From: Rhizomucor pusillus
Taxonomy: Eukaryota > Mucoromycota > Mucoromycetes > Mucorales > Lichtheimiaceae
NCBI GenBank assembly: GCA_900175165.2
Contig: FWWN02000687.1
Location: forward strand, 1-64,000
Direction of reading: 5' to 3'
Length of the DNA stretch: 64,000 nucleotides
The notes beneath the pieces were generated by a model that saw nothing but the letters and a program-made list of their open reading frames with translations, was not told the DNA's origin and ran no database searches. The position numbers and the translations under genes were made by a program. Of this stretch, positions 10,736 to 23,110 are shown in pieces. Each line of letters begins with the position of its first letter. The stretch's first letter is position 1.

Positions 10736-13700
10736 ATGAGCGGCAGCACTCCTACGGCAACAGAAAATAATCATCAGCCTACTTCTACGTCTGGCGATCA
10801 AGATGGACTTGGTCGCTGGTTATTCGATTTGGTCTTTAGGAGAACCGAATCCAAAAGCTCCCCTGAGGAGTTTCCATCTAGTCACCCTACAAACATGGTG
10901 GAAAATAGCAACCATCCATCCTCATCTTCACAGCAAAATGTCAAACCACCAATAAATACCAGCAGCAGCGCGCGACCGCCATCTCGAACAACTTTGCAGA
11001 ACAGCGCTACTCCTTTGTTATCTCGACCGCCGACAACGACGGTGCGTGAACTACCACCGCTCACCGACCTTCCACCGACGCCGCCACCAAGGCGACATCA
11101 TCTATCGAGCAGCGTGCCACCACCGCAAGCTTTGCAACGACAGCAGATCTATCCTCGATATCAGCAACGTGTCAATAGGGTATCCGCAGCAAGCACGCTT
11201 GTAGGTGCTGACGAGTTCAGCAGCAGTGACACCGATGATGTGGAACAAAAAGCAGAATCGAAAATGCACTATGGACCTGCACCGAGCCACACTCGCCGTC
11301 GCTATGCAACGCACCGCATCCGGCTTACGCATGGAAACCTGGTCATCAACTGCCCTGTGCCTGACAAGCTGCTGAGCGCGGTACCTCGCAAGGACGAAGA
11401 GTTTAGCACGATGCGCTACACAGCAGTTACGTGCGAGCCTGATGAATTTCCACACAAAAACTATGCGCTCCGGCAGCAGCGTTACAATCGACACACTGAG
11501 CTGTTTATTGTCATTACGATGTACAACGTAAGTCCAGATGTTACTTGTAAAAACTAGCTCGATTCTTATTTTGATACAATGTATAGGAGGATGAAGTTTT
11601 GTTTGCAAGGACGATGCATGGCGTGATGAAAAACATTGCACATCTATGCAGTCTCCGGAACTCCAAAATGTGGGGTCCTGAAGGCTGGAAAAAAGTGGTT
11701 GTCTCGATCGTTGCTGATGGACGCAAAGTGATCAACAAGCGGGTGCTCAGCGTCCTTGCAGCCATGGGGGTGTATCAAGCTGGCATCGCAAAAAATGTAG
11801 TCGATGACAAACCGGTCAAGGCGCATTTGTATGAGGTTAGATCTAAAAAGAGCTTTGGTGATTTGCATCTATTAAACAAATCCTTTATCCAGTTTACTAC
11901 GCAAATCTCAGTTGATCAGGATATGAAGTTAAAAGGTGCAGACAAGGTAAAAAAAAAAACCAAAAAAAAAACCACCATGGTCGTGCATAATCTTATGTAT
12001 TCCTTAAATCCAGGGAATCGTCCCAGTGCAAGTACTATTCTGTTTAAAGGAAAAGAACGCGAAAAAGATCAATTCACATCGATGGTTTTTCAATGCGTTT
12101 GGACCTCTCTTGCAACCGAACGTATGCGTCCTCTTGGATGTTGGCACGCGACCGGGGAACATCAGCTTGTATCAGCTGTGGAAGACATTTGATAGGCAGC
12201 CGAACGTGGGCGGTGCATGCGGCGAGATCCGCGCGATGCTCGGGCCTGCGTACAGGTACCTTTTGAACCCACTCGTGGCTGCACAGAACTTTGAGTACAA
12301 AATGTCCAACATCCTGGACAAGCCGATGGAGAGCGTGTTTGGATACATTTCAGTCCTGCCGGGTGCATTTTCAGCATATCGCTACAAGGCGCTCCAGAAC
12401 GATATCAATGGTCATGGTCCATTGGAGAAATATTTCAAGGGCGAAGCACTGCACGGCGCCGCAGGTGCAGGATTGTTCGAGGCCAATATGTATCTTGCTG
12501 AAGATCGGATCTTGTGCTTTGAGCTTGTGGCGAAAAGAAACGATCGCTGGCTGCTCCAGTACTGCAACACAGCGTTTGCCGAGACAGATGTGCCCGACGG
12601 ACTCGCAGAGTTTATCTCCCAGCGGCGACGATGGTTGAATGGAAGCTTCTTTGCTGGTGTCTACAGCCTCTGGCACTTTCAAGCAGTGTGGAACAGTAGC
12701 CATTCTCTAACTAGAATGATATTACTGGCTATACAAACTGGATACAATGTTGTTAGCCTCTTGTTTAGTTGGTTTGCTTTGGTAAATACATACATACCAC
12801 GGATGAGGATGTATTTAACATTTCTTTCGGTTTGCAGGGCAACTTTTACATTACTTTTTACTTTATCACAAAAAGCCTTGCTGATCCAGACGCAGACCCG
12901 TTTGGAAATGGCTGGGGGAGCCGGTTGTTCGACATTTTCCGATACGTCTACCTGTTTGTCATCGTCGTGGTCTTTATTTGCTCTCTTGGCAACAGACCTC
13001 AAGGGTATGTATGGATAAAGACGATGACGATGACAGCTCCCTCCTAACCATTCATTCAATTGAATAGATCCAAATGGCTATTTGCGACATGCCTTGCAGT
13101 GTTCTCTGTTATCATGTGCTACATGCTATTTGCATCCTCCTGGCTTGTCTACAAAGGCATCGAATTCGCAAAGCAAGATATCAAATGGACATCTGACAGC
13201 AGCGTCAACCTTGTACTTGCATTAGAGAACCCGGGCTTGCGCAACGTGCTTGTGTCTGTCATGGCGACGTATGGCCTCTACTTGGTGTCGAGTTTACTGT
13301 ATGCACAACCGTGGCACATGGTAACGAGCTTCTTACCGTATCTAATCTTGTTGCCTGGATACATCAATATTCTCAACATCTTTGCGTTTTGCAACACGCA
13401 CGATGTAAGGTAAGTTATTAAACACGCAGATGGATGTCACGTTAACAGTACACTCATTCGGAATACGCGTTTCAATAGCTGGGGCACCAAGGGAGACAAC
13501 ACAGTATCCAAGGACTTGGGCGTCGTCACACGGCAAAAGAAGACCGGCGGCAGCAAGGACGAAGAAGAAGTCGAGCTGGTCTTACCAGCAGACCAACTGG
13601 ATATTAACAGCGAGTACGAGGAAGCGCTGCAGGACCTTGAACGCAAAAAAGTCGATCCAGTTCCTGCAACACCCAACAGGGACGACTACCATCGCTCGTT

Positions 13701-13902
13701 CCGTACGCACCTTGTTCTCTTGTGGATTGCATGCAATGCACTTTTGGTTGCCCTGACAACGTCCACGCAGTATGATATAATATTCGTCGAATCTGCAGGC
13801 GAAACTTACATGGCCGTGATCTTGTGGACAAACGCCGGTCTCGCTGCGTTCCGCTTTGTAGGCTCCCTCATGTACTTGATACTCAGACTCTTTTCCGCTT
13901 GA
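10736..13902 (+). CDS. Chitin synthase (class I/II type)
   Basis: This membrane glycosyltransferase polymerises UDP-GlcNAc into chitin at the plasma membrane. Seven exons (10736-11527, 11587-11835, 11893-11946, 12014-12781, 12838-13004, 13068-13409, 13479-13902) keep frame and give 931 residues. Residues 1-200 are Ser/Pro-rich and disordered. The chitin-synthase N-terminal region follows, then the GT2 catalytic domain with [16 protein letters not shown] (about 405), LAEDRIL and the signature QRRRW at 568-572. Several hydrophobic helices follow in the C-terminal half. Length and layout match class I-II fungal enzymes; there is no myosin or cytochrome-b5 domain. An upstream in-frame extension to 10532 is open, but the ATG at 10736 starts the typical N-terminus. 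Intron 2 uses the less usual donor GTTAGA, and intron 3 contains two A-tracts. Confidence 0.96.
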
Positions 13903-16900
13903 TGATCAGGCGCTCAAACTGTCTTTTTCCGCGTGAGCCGCTGCCGATCTCTTTACCTGTACACTGAAAAAAAGAAAGATACTCTTATTATTGCCATTAA
14001 AAGTTAGCAGCTAGGACATAGAATGATTACTGTCTGTTTTTTTTTTCTTCCAGCCAACTGCTCTGTTTTAACCGTCGTCGGATGGGACCGCTGCCACGGA
14101 CTCTTTTATTCCGGAATGGATATGCTACGACTTAGCAAGGCGCGTAGGACTGCCTGATGGATACTACTCTGGCAGATATCACAATCTCGGTGTCAGCAGC
14201 AATGGCCAGAGGGTGGTTAATAACTTCGTCAGAAATAACTGGCACTATCGCTATCTTGCGAAGCATTAGAGTTGAATACATTCAAGCGTAGCTCCATGTC
14301 GATCCAGAAAGCAGCAGTCCATTCCAAAACAGGACTATATGACCAGGATTAGTACAGTACTACCTGATACACACCTTAGATTGCCAGAACCGATGGAACA
14401 GGAGCAGAAGAATATCAAGATGCTTTTGCTTTTGTACGTCGGTACCAAATTTTTGCAAACTGAAAAATATTTCCTTCAAATGGCACAGTATGAAAATATG
14501 GCACTGTTCCTTTGCATCCACCAATTCTGCTTCCACATCGCCGGCTCATCCCATATTCTCCTCGTGAGTGTCTCTAGCTTGCATGATAACAACCTCATTA
14601 TAGTTTTCTTGCCTTGCAAACCTGCTGCTTAAACGTATCGACATTAATATACAACTATCACTAAATACATATATATCTTAGGCTCTTGCAAAACAATTAA
14701 AGGTAAGATCAATGGATATCTCATGTCCTAGAGTAATCTGTAGTATATCGAACATTGTCCAAGTCAGGCACCTCAAAGACACCTACAAATTTTTGAGATC
14801 TCTTGGAATGTAAATGTCCTTTTTCATCGTCTGAATATATATTCAAACATTTCGATTGTATTGAAAGTCAATGTAACGCGTCATAGCTAAGCACAAATTC
14901 TGATTTTTCAATTAGGAGCGATATTGATCGGATATCGTCTTTCAGGACTACTTTCAAGCGCTCCATAGTCGTGAGTTATCGCATGCTCTTCGCAAATGTC
15001 GCGTAAAATGTTGTAAACGACGCTGGTTTTCAGACAGCGATACCCAACCCAGATGAATTTCAGAGAGGAGATGTAATTCAAGTTTAGCACTTGCGCTACA
15101 ATACAACAATGAGCAAGCCTTCAGTAAGTTTCCTGGCATTTGTAACCAGGCAGTACATGGCTGCATAAATGCAATTATAATACCCACAGCTTGACTGGTT
15201 TTTCCTCCTAGCTTCCATTCCTCTTTTACTTTGCGCTCGTTTGATAGGCAAGTTCCCTATTTGCTGCCCGTCATAAAGATTCCTTCTACAGCTCGACGAT
15301 TAAGGGAACGATAATTACATGAGTCTTTTTTTAGTTGCCAGGATCCCATTATCCATACAGCAACGCAGCAAAGTGCGTATCATATTTACAGCTATCAATT
15401 CATTTTGAAGAATCGTCCAGAACTACCATATGGGACGCGATAAAGTTTGCTGCATATGGCTGGAAAAGGCATGATCTGGACCTTTGCCTCATGCAGCCAG
15501 TAATTTCTTCTTTCCCGCGCCCGATCTGAAAGCCTGTTCGACATCTCATGCCACCAAAGCACAACTCACTAAATCAAACTATTTTCCATACTTACACCAA
15601 ATAACCAACTCAAACCTGTATTCTTTCTTTTTCATGCATAGGGTGACATTAACGACGAAGTATATGTTCCCGCGGATGTAAAACATCAAGTCGGAAGCTC
15701 TGGAACGTAATTAGTTTACGGCATACATCGTGCCAGGCGTGCATAGCTCCCATCAATAAATGTGGATCGCTAACTCCAGTAGCTCCCCGTTTCGAAAAGC
15801 TCCCATACAGTATTGAAATGGACATGAGAAATAGATAATTCTCGTGTGATCAAGAGAATGAGATCTATTCATATGCATAACGCTGTCTTGCTTACTTTGC
15901 TTAATCATTTACAAAGTATGCACGGTAAAGCTGGGAACAGCAACACAATCTCATCATTTGCTCTGAATTAAACAATCCAGAGACGCGCTCCATGATTCAT
16001 TATCTCTTTTCCCCTTTCTTATAACAGGAAAACTTCCTAGAAAGACTGAAAACAAAGAACCATTGAAACTCACTGTGGTATCTTGAAATTTGATCTCTGG
16101 TAATATGGCACTGCTTATACCAGCCAGACTCTTGAACGACGTAAGTTTATGCGTCCACTGTGATAATTCCATTTCTGTTTTCTAGCGGCATTCTTTCCTT
16201 TTTACTGTGATACGACAACTGCGATACAGCACGAAATTTCAAGACAATGCACGAAGCGAGACAGTCTCTTCCAAATAGTCATTGGCTGCCTCATTGAAAA
16301 GTATGAGCATACTTGCAAGGCTGGTTACCACGCGGGATCCTGTCAAACCCTTGATAATTATCAAGTGATACATTATATGCTGTTTCATCAATTTCGTGCA
16401 GCTCCGGTTAGGTTCCTAATGTATAAAATCAATGTAGCAGAAGAAGGTCATGATCACATAAAAGGACGGTGTTAAAGATTGATCACTGACGCGGTGATAA
16501 AATACAATGAGTATAGCTGTTTCTTTGCGGTTCATCTTCAGCGGCTTGGGAAGCAGCTAAAGAGCATGTATCTATATTCTCTAAAAGTATAAGGGAATAT
16601 ATAAAATGGTGGTCAAATCTATGATATGATAATTTCTTCTCATTTTGCAGATTCAGGACTTGAACATGTTCATACGTGCATAATGGTGAAAGCAGGCTTC
16701 CATCCGGTTTTCATTGCTTATCAATGTTTGCAGCTTTATGAACGCCTAATTATATAACAATAGACTACTTCCTTTAATCGCTCCTGATAGAGTGCATCAC
16801 TGCAGCTTTCTTTCTCTCTCTGTCTCCTCTTTACATTTCCGCTTCATCGTCTGAAAAGAAAGATACTCAGTGTAAGTTTTCAGCTGGCAGACTTTAGTGA

Positions 16901-17058
16901 AGAATATTGACAGGATGCTGGCAATCTTGACTTCTACAGAACATTCGTAATTGAAATTGTAAACCATGCATACCAGAAATCACTTCTCACCTATTGTATG
17001 TAACTGGCAAAGATGAAGAGGTTTCTCGCCAACTAAGAGAGAAAAAAACCAGGAAACG
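13903..17058. other. Gene-poor region with coding-like debris
   Basis: No complete gene was found. Two short stretches look coding but lack starts or exon partners: 14,072-14,269 (ends ...YRYLAKH, stop) and about 14,377-14,462 (reads ARTDGTGAEEYQDAF). They may be remnants of a transposon or a dead gene. The rest is AT-rich without recognisable features. Confidence 0.4.
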
Positions 17059-20036
17059 ATGGCGAGATTGCATGATACAGGCCGCGTTGACATTGATGCC
17101 AGGCGTATCCTGAGCGAACAAGCTAAGTTAGGACAAACACTGGCCTGCACTTCGCCAACTGATCGACAGGCCCTTACGTTTCGATCCAGCTGACTATCCA
17201 GAAGCTTTCAGTCCATTGGATCAGATTGGTGGCAGTCCAAGACGTCGTCGTGCCAGAAGGGATGAAATACAGTACTATGTCCGAGCTTCCACTTACAATT
17301 TTGATGCAATGCAACAGTGCCTTCAACGGTACTCTGCTCAGTTCCCTGCAGACATCGAATGGACCTTTAACGTTCGAGAGAACTTTCAAGAGCTCATACG
17401 TGAGGGTGAGAGACGAGTAGTGGCCGAGCGGAGAACTGGTGAAAACGTACAATTTAATTTGCTGTACTTTGGCATAACTCTGGCGACAGAGCCAGAGAAT
17501 CGTTTGGCGGATGATTTATATCAGTATACCTATACTCGGCTCACCAACTGGAACGCTGCCAACGGCGCAGATACACAATGGAAAATATACGCAATTAGAA
17601 GTATCCACGTAAACGTCCAGAATGTCAATGCGATTTTGGAGCACGAGACTGCTGGTCTCCTGGAAAGCATTCTGATAACTGCAAGCGGCAACGTTACACT
17701 GAACTGGGCCAAAGGGGGCCTAGCCATCAATTTGGCATCCGGATCAAGACCTCCGAACGTTGTGTTTGACTGCCTTGAGCCAAGAGTTGCAACCTCGGCT
17801 TGAGCATAATGCAGAAAGAGTAGCACATCTTCAGTTCATACTGAACGAACATTTCAATGATTATCCCCGCTTTTTACGAACTAAAGCTACTGGAAATACC
17901 GATATACCTAGGAACAATTTGGTGCAGGCAATCCGAGATACTCCAACCCGAGAACACTGCTTCCCGGCAGCCAGTATACAGTCTCAGTTTTCGTCGGCAA
18001 GGATATCACCAGACAATCCTTCCAGTCTGCAACTGGTTTCGGGGATCAAGGGTCGGGCGTGTCTCCGAGGTCTTTGTCTCAAGCTTTGCAATTCATCAAT
18101 CATCCAGAAAGGAATGATTTCTTGCCGTACCCTGCACCTGGGCCTGAAATGCTGTATATTGACCTTATCCCGCTGAGCCTCGATAAAAGTATCGGTTATG
18201 CTGTGCCTTTCCTTTCATGCTATCTCTGCATAATACGGCCGCTGGTGCTGATCACATTTTCCAGCGAAACACGCTCTATTCCAGCTAGACACCTTCAAAA
18301 CATGCTGTATAGGAGGAAGAGAGCAAGAACGACGCATCTTTTTTGAAACTCGTCGAACTCCAGCAGCGGGTCTGAATAGATTTTGCAACGTCGTCCCTCC
18401 GCCGGTTTCCGCAAAGAGACGATTCACTCGCAATATTAGAAATATTTCTGCCGTGCAGTACGGTCCGCAACCGAGGGATATATGCTTGCTCATTGCAGTG
18501 AGGCACCCGGGCAATCTCCGCTACGACCCTTCCGTGCAGAATCTTAAATATCGAGAAATATAATTAGCATTGCTTTCTGCCAAAGTTCTGGAGAACGTCA
18601 TTTTGCAGCAGCTACTTCGAGGCGAAGAGATTCCCGAAAATGGAGACCGGTTGGAAGCGTGGCTCACCGACGTCGGCATGGAGCATAGTTTCTATCTGGA
18701 TATATTCGATATTACTAATCAGCTGGAACAAGTCAAGCAGCAGATCCGTGCAGCAGACACTGCCAACTTTTCCGCACGCATGGGAAGGACAATAAGGAGG
18801 ATCTTGATTTTGATGATTATCCTAACCACCGTGCCACTGGAGCGCCTTTGTTTTTTATCGATGAGCCAAACAGCGCCGAACGGCTGGCACAATATGAGAC
18901 AATGCTTCAGGAAGAACTTCGAAGAAGATGGCTTGGAAGAGCACTGTCGCGACTCCCCATCCCAGCTGGTTATGACTATCGCGAAGAAAGATATCGGCAC
19001 TGGTTTATGAATGCAGCAGCTGGCGTAAATATGCAAAGACCCGCGAGCAGAAGGACAGGATCCCACAGCGCACCTCGATGAAGAAGAACGAAGGCAGTAT
19101 GCACTTGTCAGAAATTTGATTCGACCAGGTCCACGGATAGTGACAATTAATGCCGCCGATATACCTCAGCAGATTTGAATTCTCGCAAACGAGCAGAGAT
19201 GGCGGGCTCTTCAACCTATGGATTTCATCAGAAAAGCAGTCTGTCCTCACTGTGATGCCACTTTCTTGAAAAAGAAAAATACTAAACATCGATGTCCTGT
19301 AGCCAACGAAGAAATCACTTCGCAAGAAGATGGGCTACGCTACAACCATTTGCTGTATGCTCATGATATCATAGAGGACGAGTTGTTAAACGTGGATCAG
19401 GACATGTTCGCTGATCTGGAGACTGCGGATGCCTTTGCTGTGCTTCAACAATATGGCCGAAACCCATCTGTTGGGGAACTTGGACTGATATACTTTACGC
19501 GTGGTTTCCGACAGGAGTGGCTGCTTACTGCCGCAGTAGATAAATGGATCAAAACGACTGGACGAGGTGTGCCTACTGCGGATACTGACCAGTGGCTGTA
19601 CGAGCAGCGCTCTTTATCCAAACACTTAGAGGAGTGCATTGGGAATGAGGACCTCAGTGCTGGACCTCTTGCTGTCTTTCGTTGTGGCATCCAACCCTAT
19701 GCGTGCCAATTTGTAGGGGTCGGACATCCTTTGCGGTCCCGTAATCGTACTGGAAGGCGAAGAGCTCCTGGTTTTAACCGCCAACATACACATAGACTTC
19801 CCAGACGACTACGGGAAGCGTATGGGATTGACGAAGAAGAAGGCGTGCGAGAAGGCTCTCGACCGTGTCAATTAGCCGCTTACGTCGAACTCACGGTTTA
19901 TGCAAGGAATCGACCCGACAACCTGGGAAGCTGCTCCAGAATAGTAGCTGCAGGTTTAATGATCATGTCTTCCGCCAAGGAGTGTCAGATATTGGCTTCT
20001 TTTCAAGTGAGCAGATTACTATTTCAATTTTTGTAA
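17059..20036 (+). pseudogene. Large frameshifted ORF, probable decayed mobile-element or virus-like protein
   Basis: Reading frames that look strongly coding follow one another on the same strand, broken by at least five frameshifts and several stops. Segments run from ATG 17059 to a shift near 17,180, then 17,200-17,803, then shifted frames to about 18,550, then 18,570-18,780, 18,790-19,081, 19,065-19,690 and 19,750-20,030. Together they would encode roughly 900-1,000 residues without introns. A zinc-finger-like CPHCDATFLKKKNTKHRC lies near 19,242-19,295, followed by DLETAD. The order (a beta-rich N-terminal segment, a CLLIAV stretch, then the zinc motif with an acidic exonuclease-like D-x-E) weakly recalls the N-terminal half of protein-primed B-family polymerases of Polinton-type elements. 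That assignment is only a hypothesis. What is seen is a long, recently decayed, intronless ORF. Confidence 0.6.
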
Positions 20037-23000
20037 ACCTTGTTGTGGCTGTAAGAATACAAGTAGCAATGACAGTCTTATATTTCTGTCAATCATTACA
20101 TTGCCATTTTAACTATAAAATGGATTTGTTTTCCTTTTCCTCGTGTCTCTGTGCTGCTTGTCAGGCGCCATCACAAGATATTCTCGACTGTTGATACATA
20201 ATCCATGTGACATTCCTCGACATAAAGGATTTGATTTCGACTTACCGTATAAGCGCAAACACGCATCCGTGAGAAAGCTGATGCGTAGAGGATTCGCCCT
20301 CTGCTGTTTTTATAAAAAGCGGAAGAGAACAGTTCCCAGAAGACTTGTTAATTAGAAGCATAGAATACATTCAGATATCCTTTCGGTGAAGCCCGGAAAA
20401 CTGCAACATACAGCATCAGAACAGATGGTTAACGACAATTCAACTGAAATTAACTGATATCACATAGTACATAGCATATTATATACAGAAGTGACTCGTG
20501 TTAAGGTCTTATAAACAGCGTCTACAATCAGGATGTTGAGTACAAAAGAAACATGTGCGAAAGAGCTTTCACTGCCGCCTGTCGCATTGAAATCGAAAAT
20601 GTCCTCCTTATCCCTCAACTCTAGTAGATCATTTGGATCTGCGTCGCTGGCATTCACTTCCTCCGGTCATAGACAGCTCTTGCTCACAACGTTGGCGTCA
20701 GTTGTAAGAAATGAATTTCGCAAAGGTGCTCTTACATGTCAGAGGGACAAATTTTGGCACATGGAAAGCCTTGATTTATTCCAAGAGCGCTAACAAGAGA
20801 TCAAGTCCGAAGTATGCACTCCTTCCCCATTTGGAGCGCCAGCTCCCAACTCCAACTAAACTTGGATCACCTCCATTTCTTGTTTTCTGTATATAACGCA
20901 GAGTAGAAAAATGAGAATACATTTATGGATTATACTGTATATAGGTGAAGAGTATGCTACCTTCGCCTATGCTTTATGCAATTGTATCCCTTGCTAAATA
21001 ATATATAAGTATGCTTGTTCTCTGTATATAATACAGAGAAGAAACATAAGAATACACCTATGAATTATATAGCATACATAAGGGGAGAGCATGATACTGT
21101 CGTCTATACTACAGAGACTTAAAAATTTTATGGATTTTACTCGCTAAGCAGCTATGCGCAGATAAGAATAGCATGAACGACAACAACTTGCATAAAGCCT
21201 TTGGTGATCTTATCAACAAGCACTGGTCATTCCTTGATAGCGAGTGGCCAACGATTGAGCCGTCAAAGTATCACCGCACGTCGTGAAAGAGATAGGTGCC
21301 ATTAATCTGGCATAGGAGAAAGTGCTCCAGTCTCTGGGTATCATCCCGGTGTTCTTCTTTCTAGTGGTCTTGTTTGGCACACAAGACTATCGTAGCCCCT
21401 ACTCCAATCTTGAGAAGTGGATTCTTTGCTGTACCATTTGGTGACCGGGTGCTCTATGGCGGACATGGGGCAGTTCATATATGTCAGGAGTATATCTCTC
21501 GTGTATATTTTGCAAATATATACTAGTTGTGAAATTGGCTTGTAATGTGCAGGAACAAAGACCATCTGTTACTTGCAAAATCATACACTGACTGTTACTC
21601 GCATTTCACAATATATACAGCTCATTTTTCCATTTGTCGCGGGAAAATCAACAAGGGCCCCCTTTTTACAGCCAGAAGACAAAACGTGTCAAGTATTGCC
21701 ATCAATTTTCTGGCGATTCCAATGCACGAGTTCAACAAGATGACTATGAGCACTACACTCTAATCATCGCCATAAGCAGCAGCCCCGCAACCTCGATCCC
21801 GAGCACAATCACTCCATTCAAGACCGTACCATTTGATAGTAGCTGCTTGATTGGGCAAATCATCTGCAATGGATACTGTTCTTTCGGTAACGTATTAATT
21901 CCGGCTATGCTGGGAATAAGCATCTACACATGCATCCTAACGTTCCGATGGATTGCTGAAAAGTACCGAGACCAACAATAAGGATGGAATCGAAATCGCC
22001 TTCACAAAATGTTCCTTCAATAGTATTCTGCAGCCGACAACCTTCAACATTTACAGCAACAGCCAGAGTCAGCTAGATCTGTTCTAATATCGTTGATTTT
22101 TTTCCCGTAGCGATCTTGCCAATCAGAAACGAAACATATATCATTCTTAGGTGTAGCAGCGTTCGATTGACTTAGCACCTGCGTATAATCTGTCTCCTTT
22201 TTTTTAGGATAACTTCTTGCACTTTAGAGTCCATGGTTCGGAATGAAGAGGTGCATTGGGAGCACAAGTATTTGCGACCAGCATTAATACCAATGTGAAG
22301 GAACAATAAGTCAGTGACTATTCATTTTTTTCTCTGATAACTCCTCGTGATCACGCAATCCAAGCGGACCGGCTTGTTTGACATTGACAAAGATAGCTCT
22401 TTATTTGGTAGAAGCCATGGATCAGATCAACTGATTGTGCCTGCTCATTCTACAATGAAGTTTACTTGGTGTACCACAATATTTTATCTAGCTCTCGACA
22501 ACAAAGGAAGGATGATGATGACCCGCATTTCGAAGGACAATGCAGTATTTCAGTAAGTAAAAAAAGTTTCATGTATAGGCTCTGTCAAAACCAGGAAGCT
22601 CAAATTAGCACGAGGATTTAACTCTATCAACAAGAGACAGATTATCAACTCTGCTTTTGTGGGTGAATAGTCAAGTCGCATGTACACAAATTGTCTCTTA
22701 CAGCATTGTGATTTCTGTGTAGACCTTTTTGTCATCAAGATGACTCCAACATACTGTATCGAATTACGGATCATTTCAATTTAATCTAAAAATCGGCACT
22801 GGAAATCGAGGCAATTGCAGTCCTGATTTCCCATTGTGCTTTCATGCAGTCTTTACCTGTTTTCGTATCTTACAAGTCGCTACAAAGAGAGTGAGCGGAT
22901 CATAAATTCAAACAAGAAACTGACATGAAATGTAACAGCAAAGGTCTATTACTAGAGTTGAATTAGATTTAATAGTGATGACAGTCAGGGATAATTTAAA

Positions 23001-23110
23001 CTGGAGGAAGATGCTTCATAGCTGAACAAAGATGATGAGGAATGGGTGAATGCTATGGATTTTATACATTGTGAAGAAACTGTTTGGACATAAATAATAA
23101 GGAACGGGAT
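20037..23110. other. Gene-poor region downstream of the pseudogene
   Basis: There is no accepted gene. A basic 40-codon frame near 20,200-20,355 could be debris of the neighbouring element. A diverged duplication lies at 20,881-21,107 (listed separately). A frame at 21,634-21,981 has a possible C-terminal membrane helix but lacks an ATG. Otherwise AT-rich and featureless. Confidence 0.4.
20881..21107. repeat. Diverged direct duplication, two copies about 135 bp apart
   Basis: Copy 1 at about 20,881-20,970 and copy 2 at about 21,016-21,107 share an order of short blocks (TGTATATAA, CAGAG, GAATACA, ATTATA, GAGTATG/GAGCATG). By eye they are clearly alike, with scattered substitutions and small gaps. 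This is an old local duplication. No protein is encoded. Confidence 0.55.

Noticed and set aside
20881..21107. Possible CRISPR-like or satellite array
   Set aside because: Only two diverged copies and no regular spacers; fungal nuclear DNA. An old local duplication fits better.
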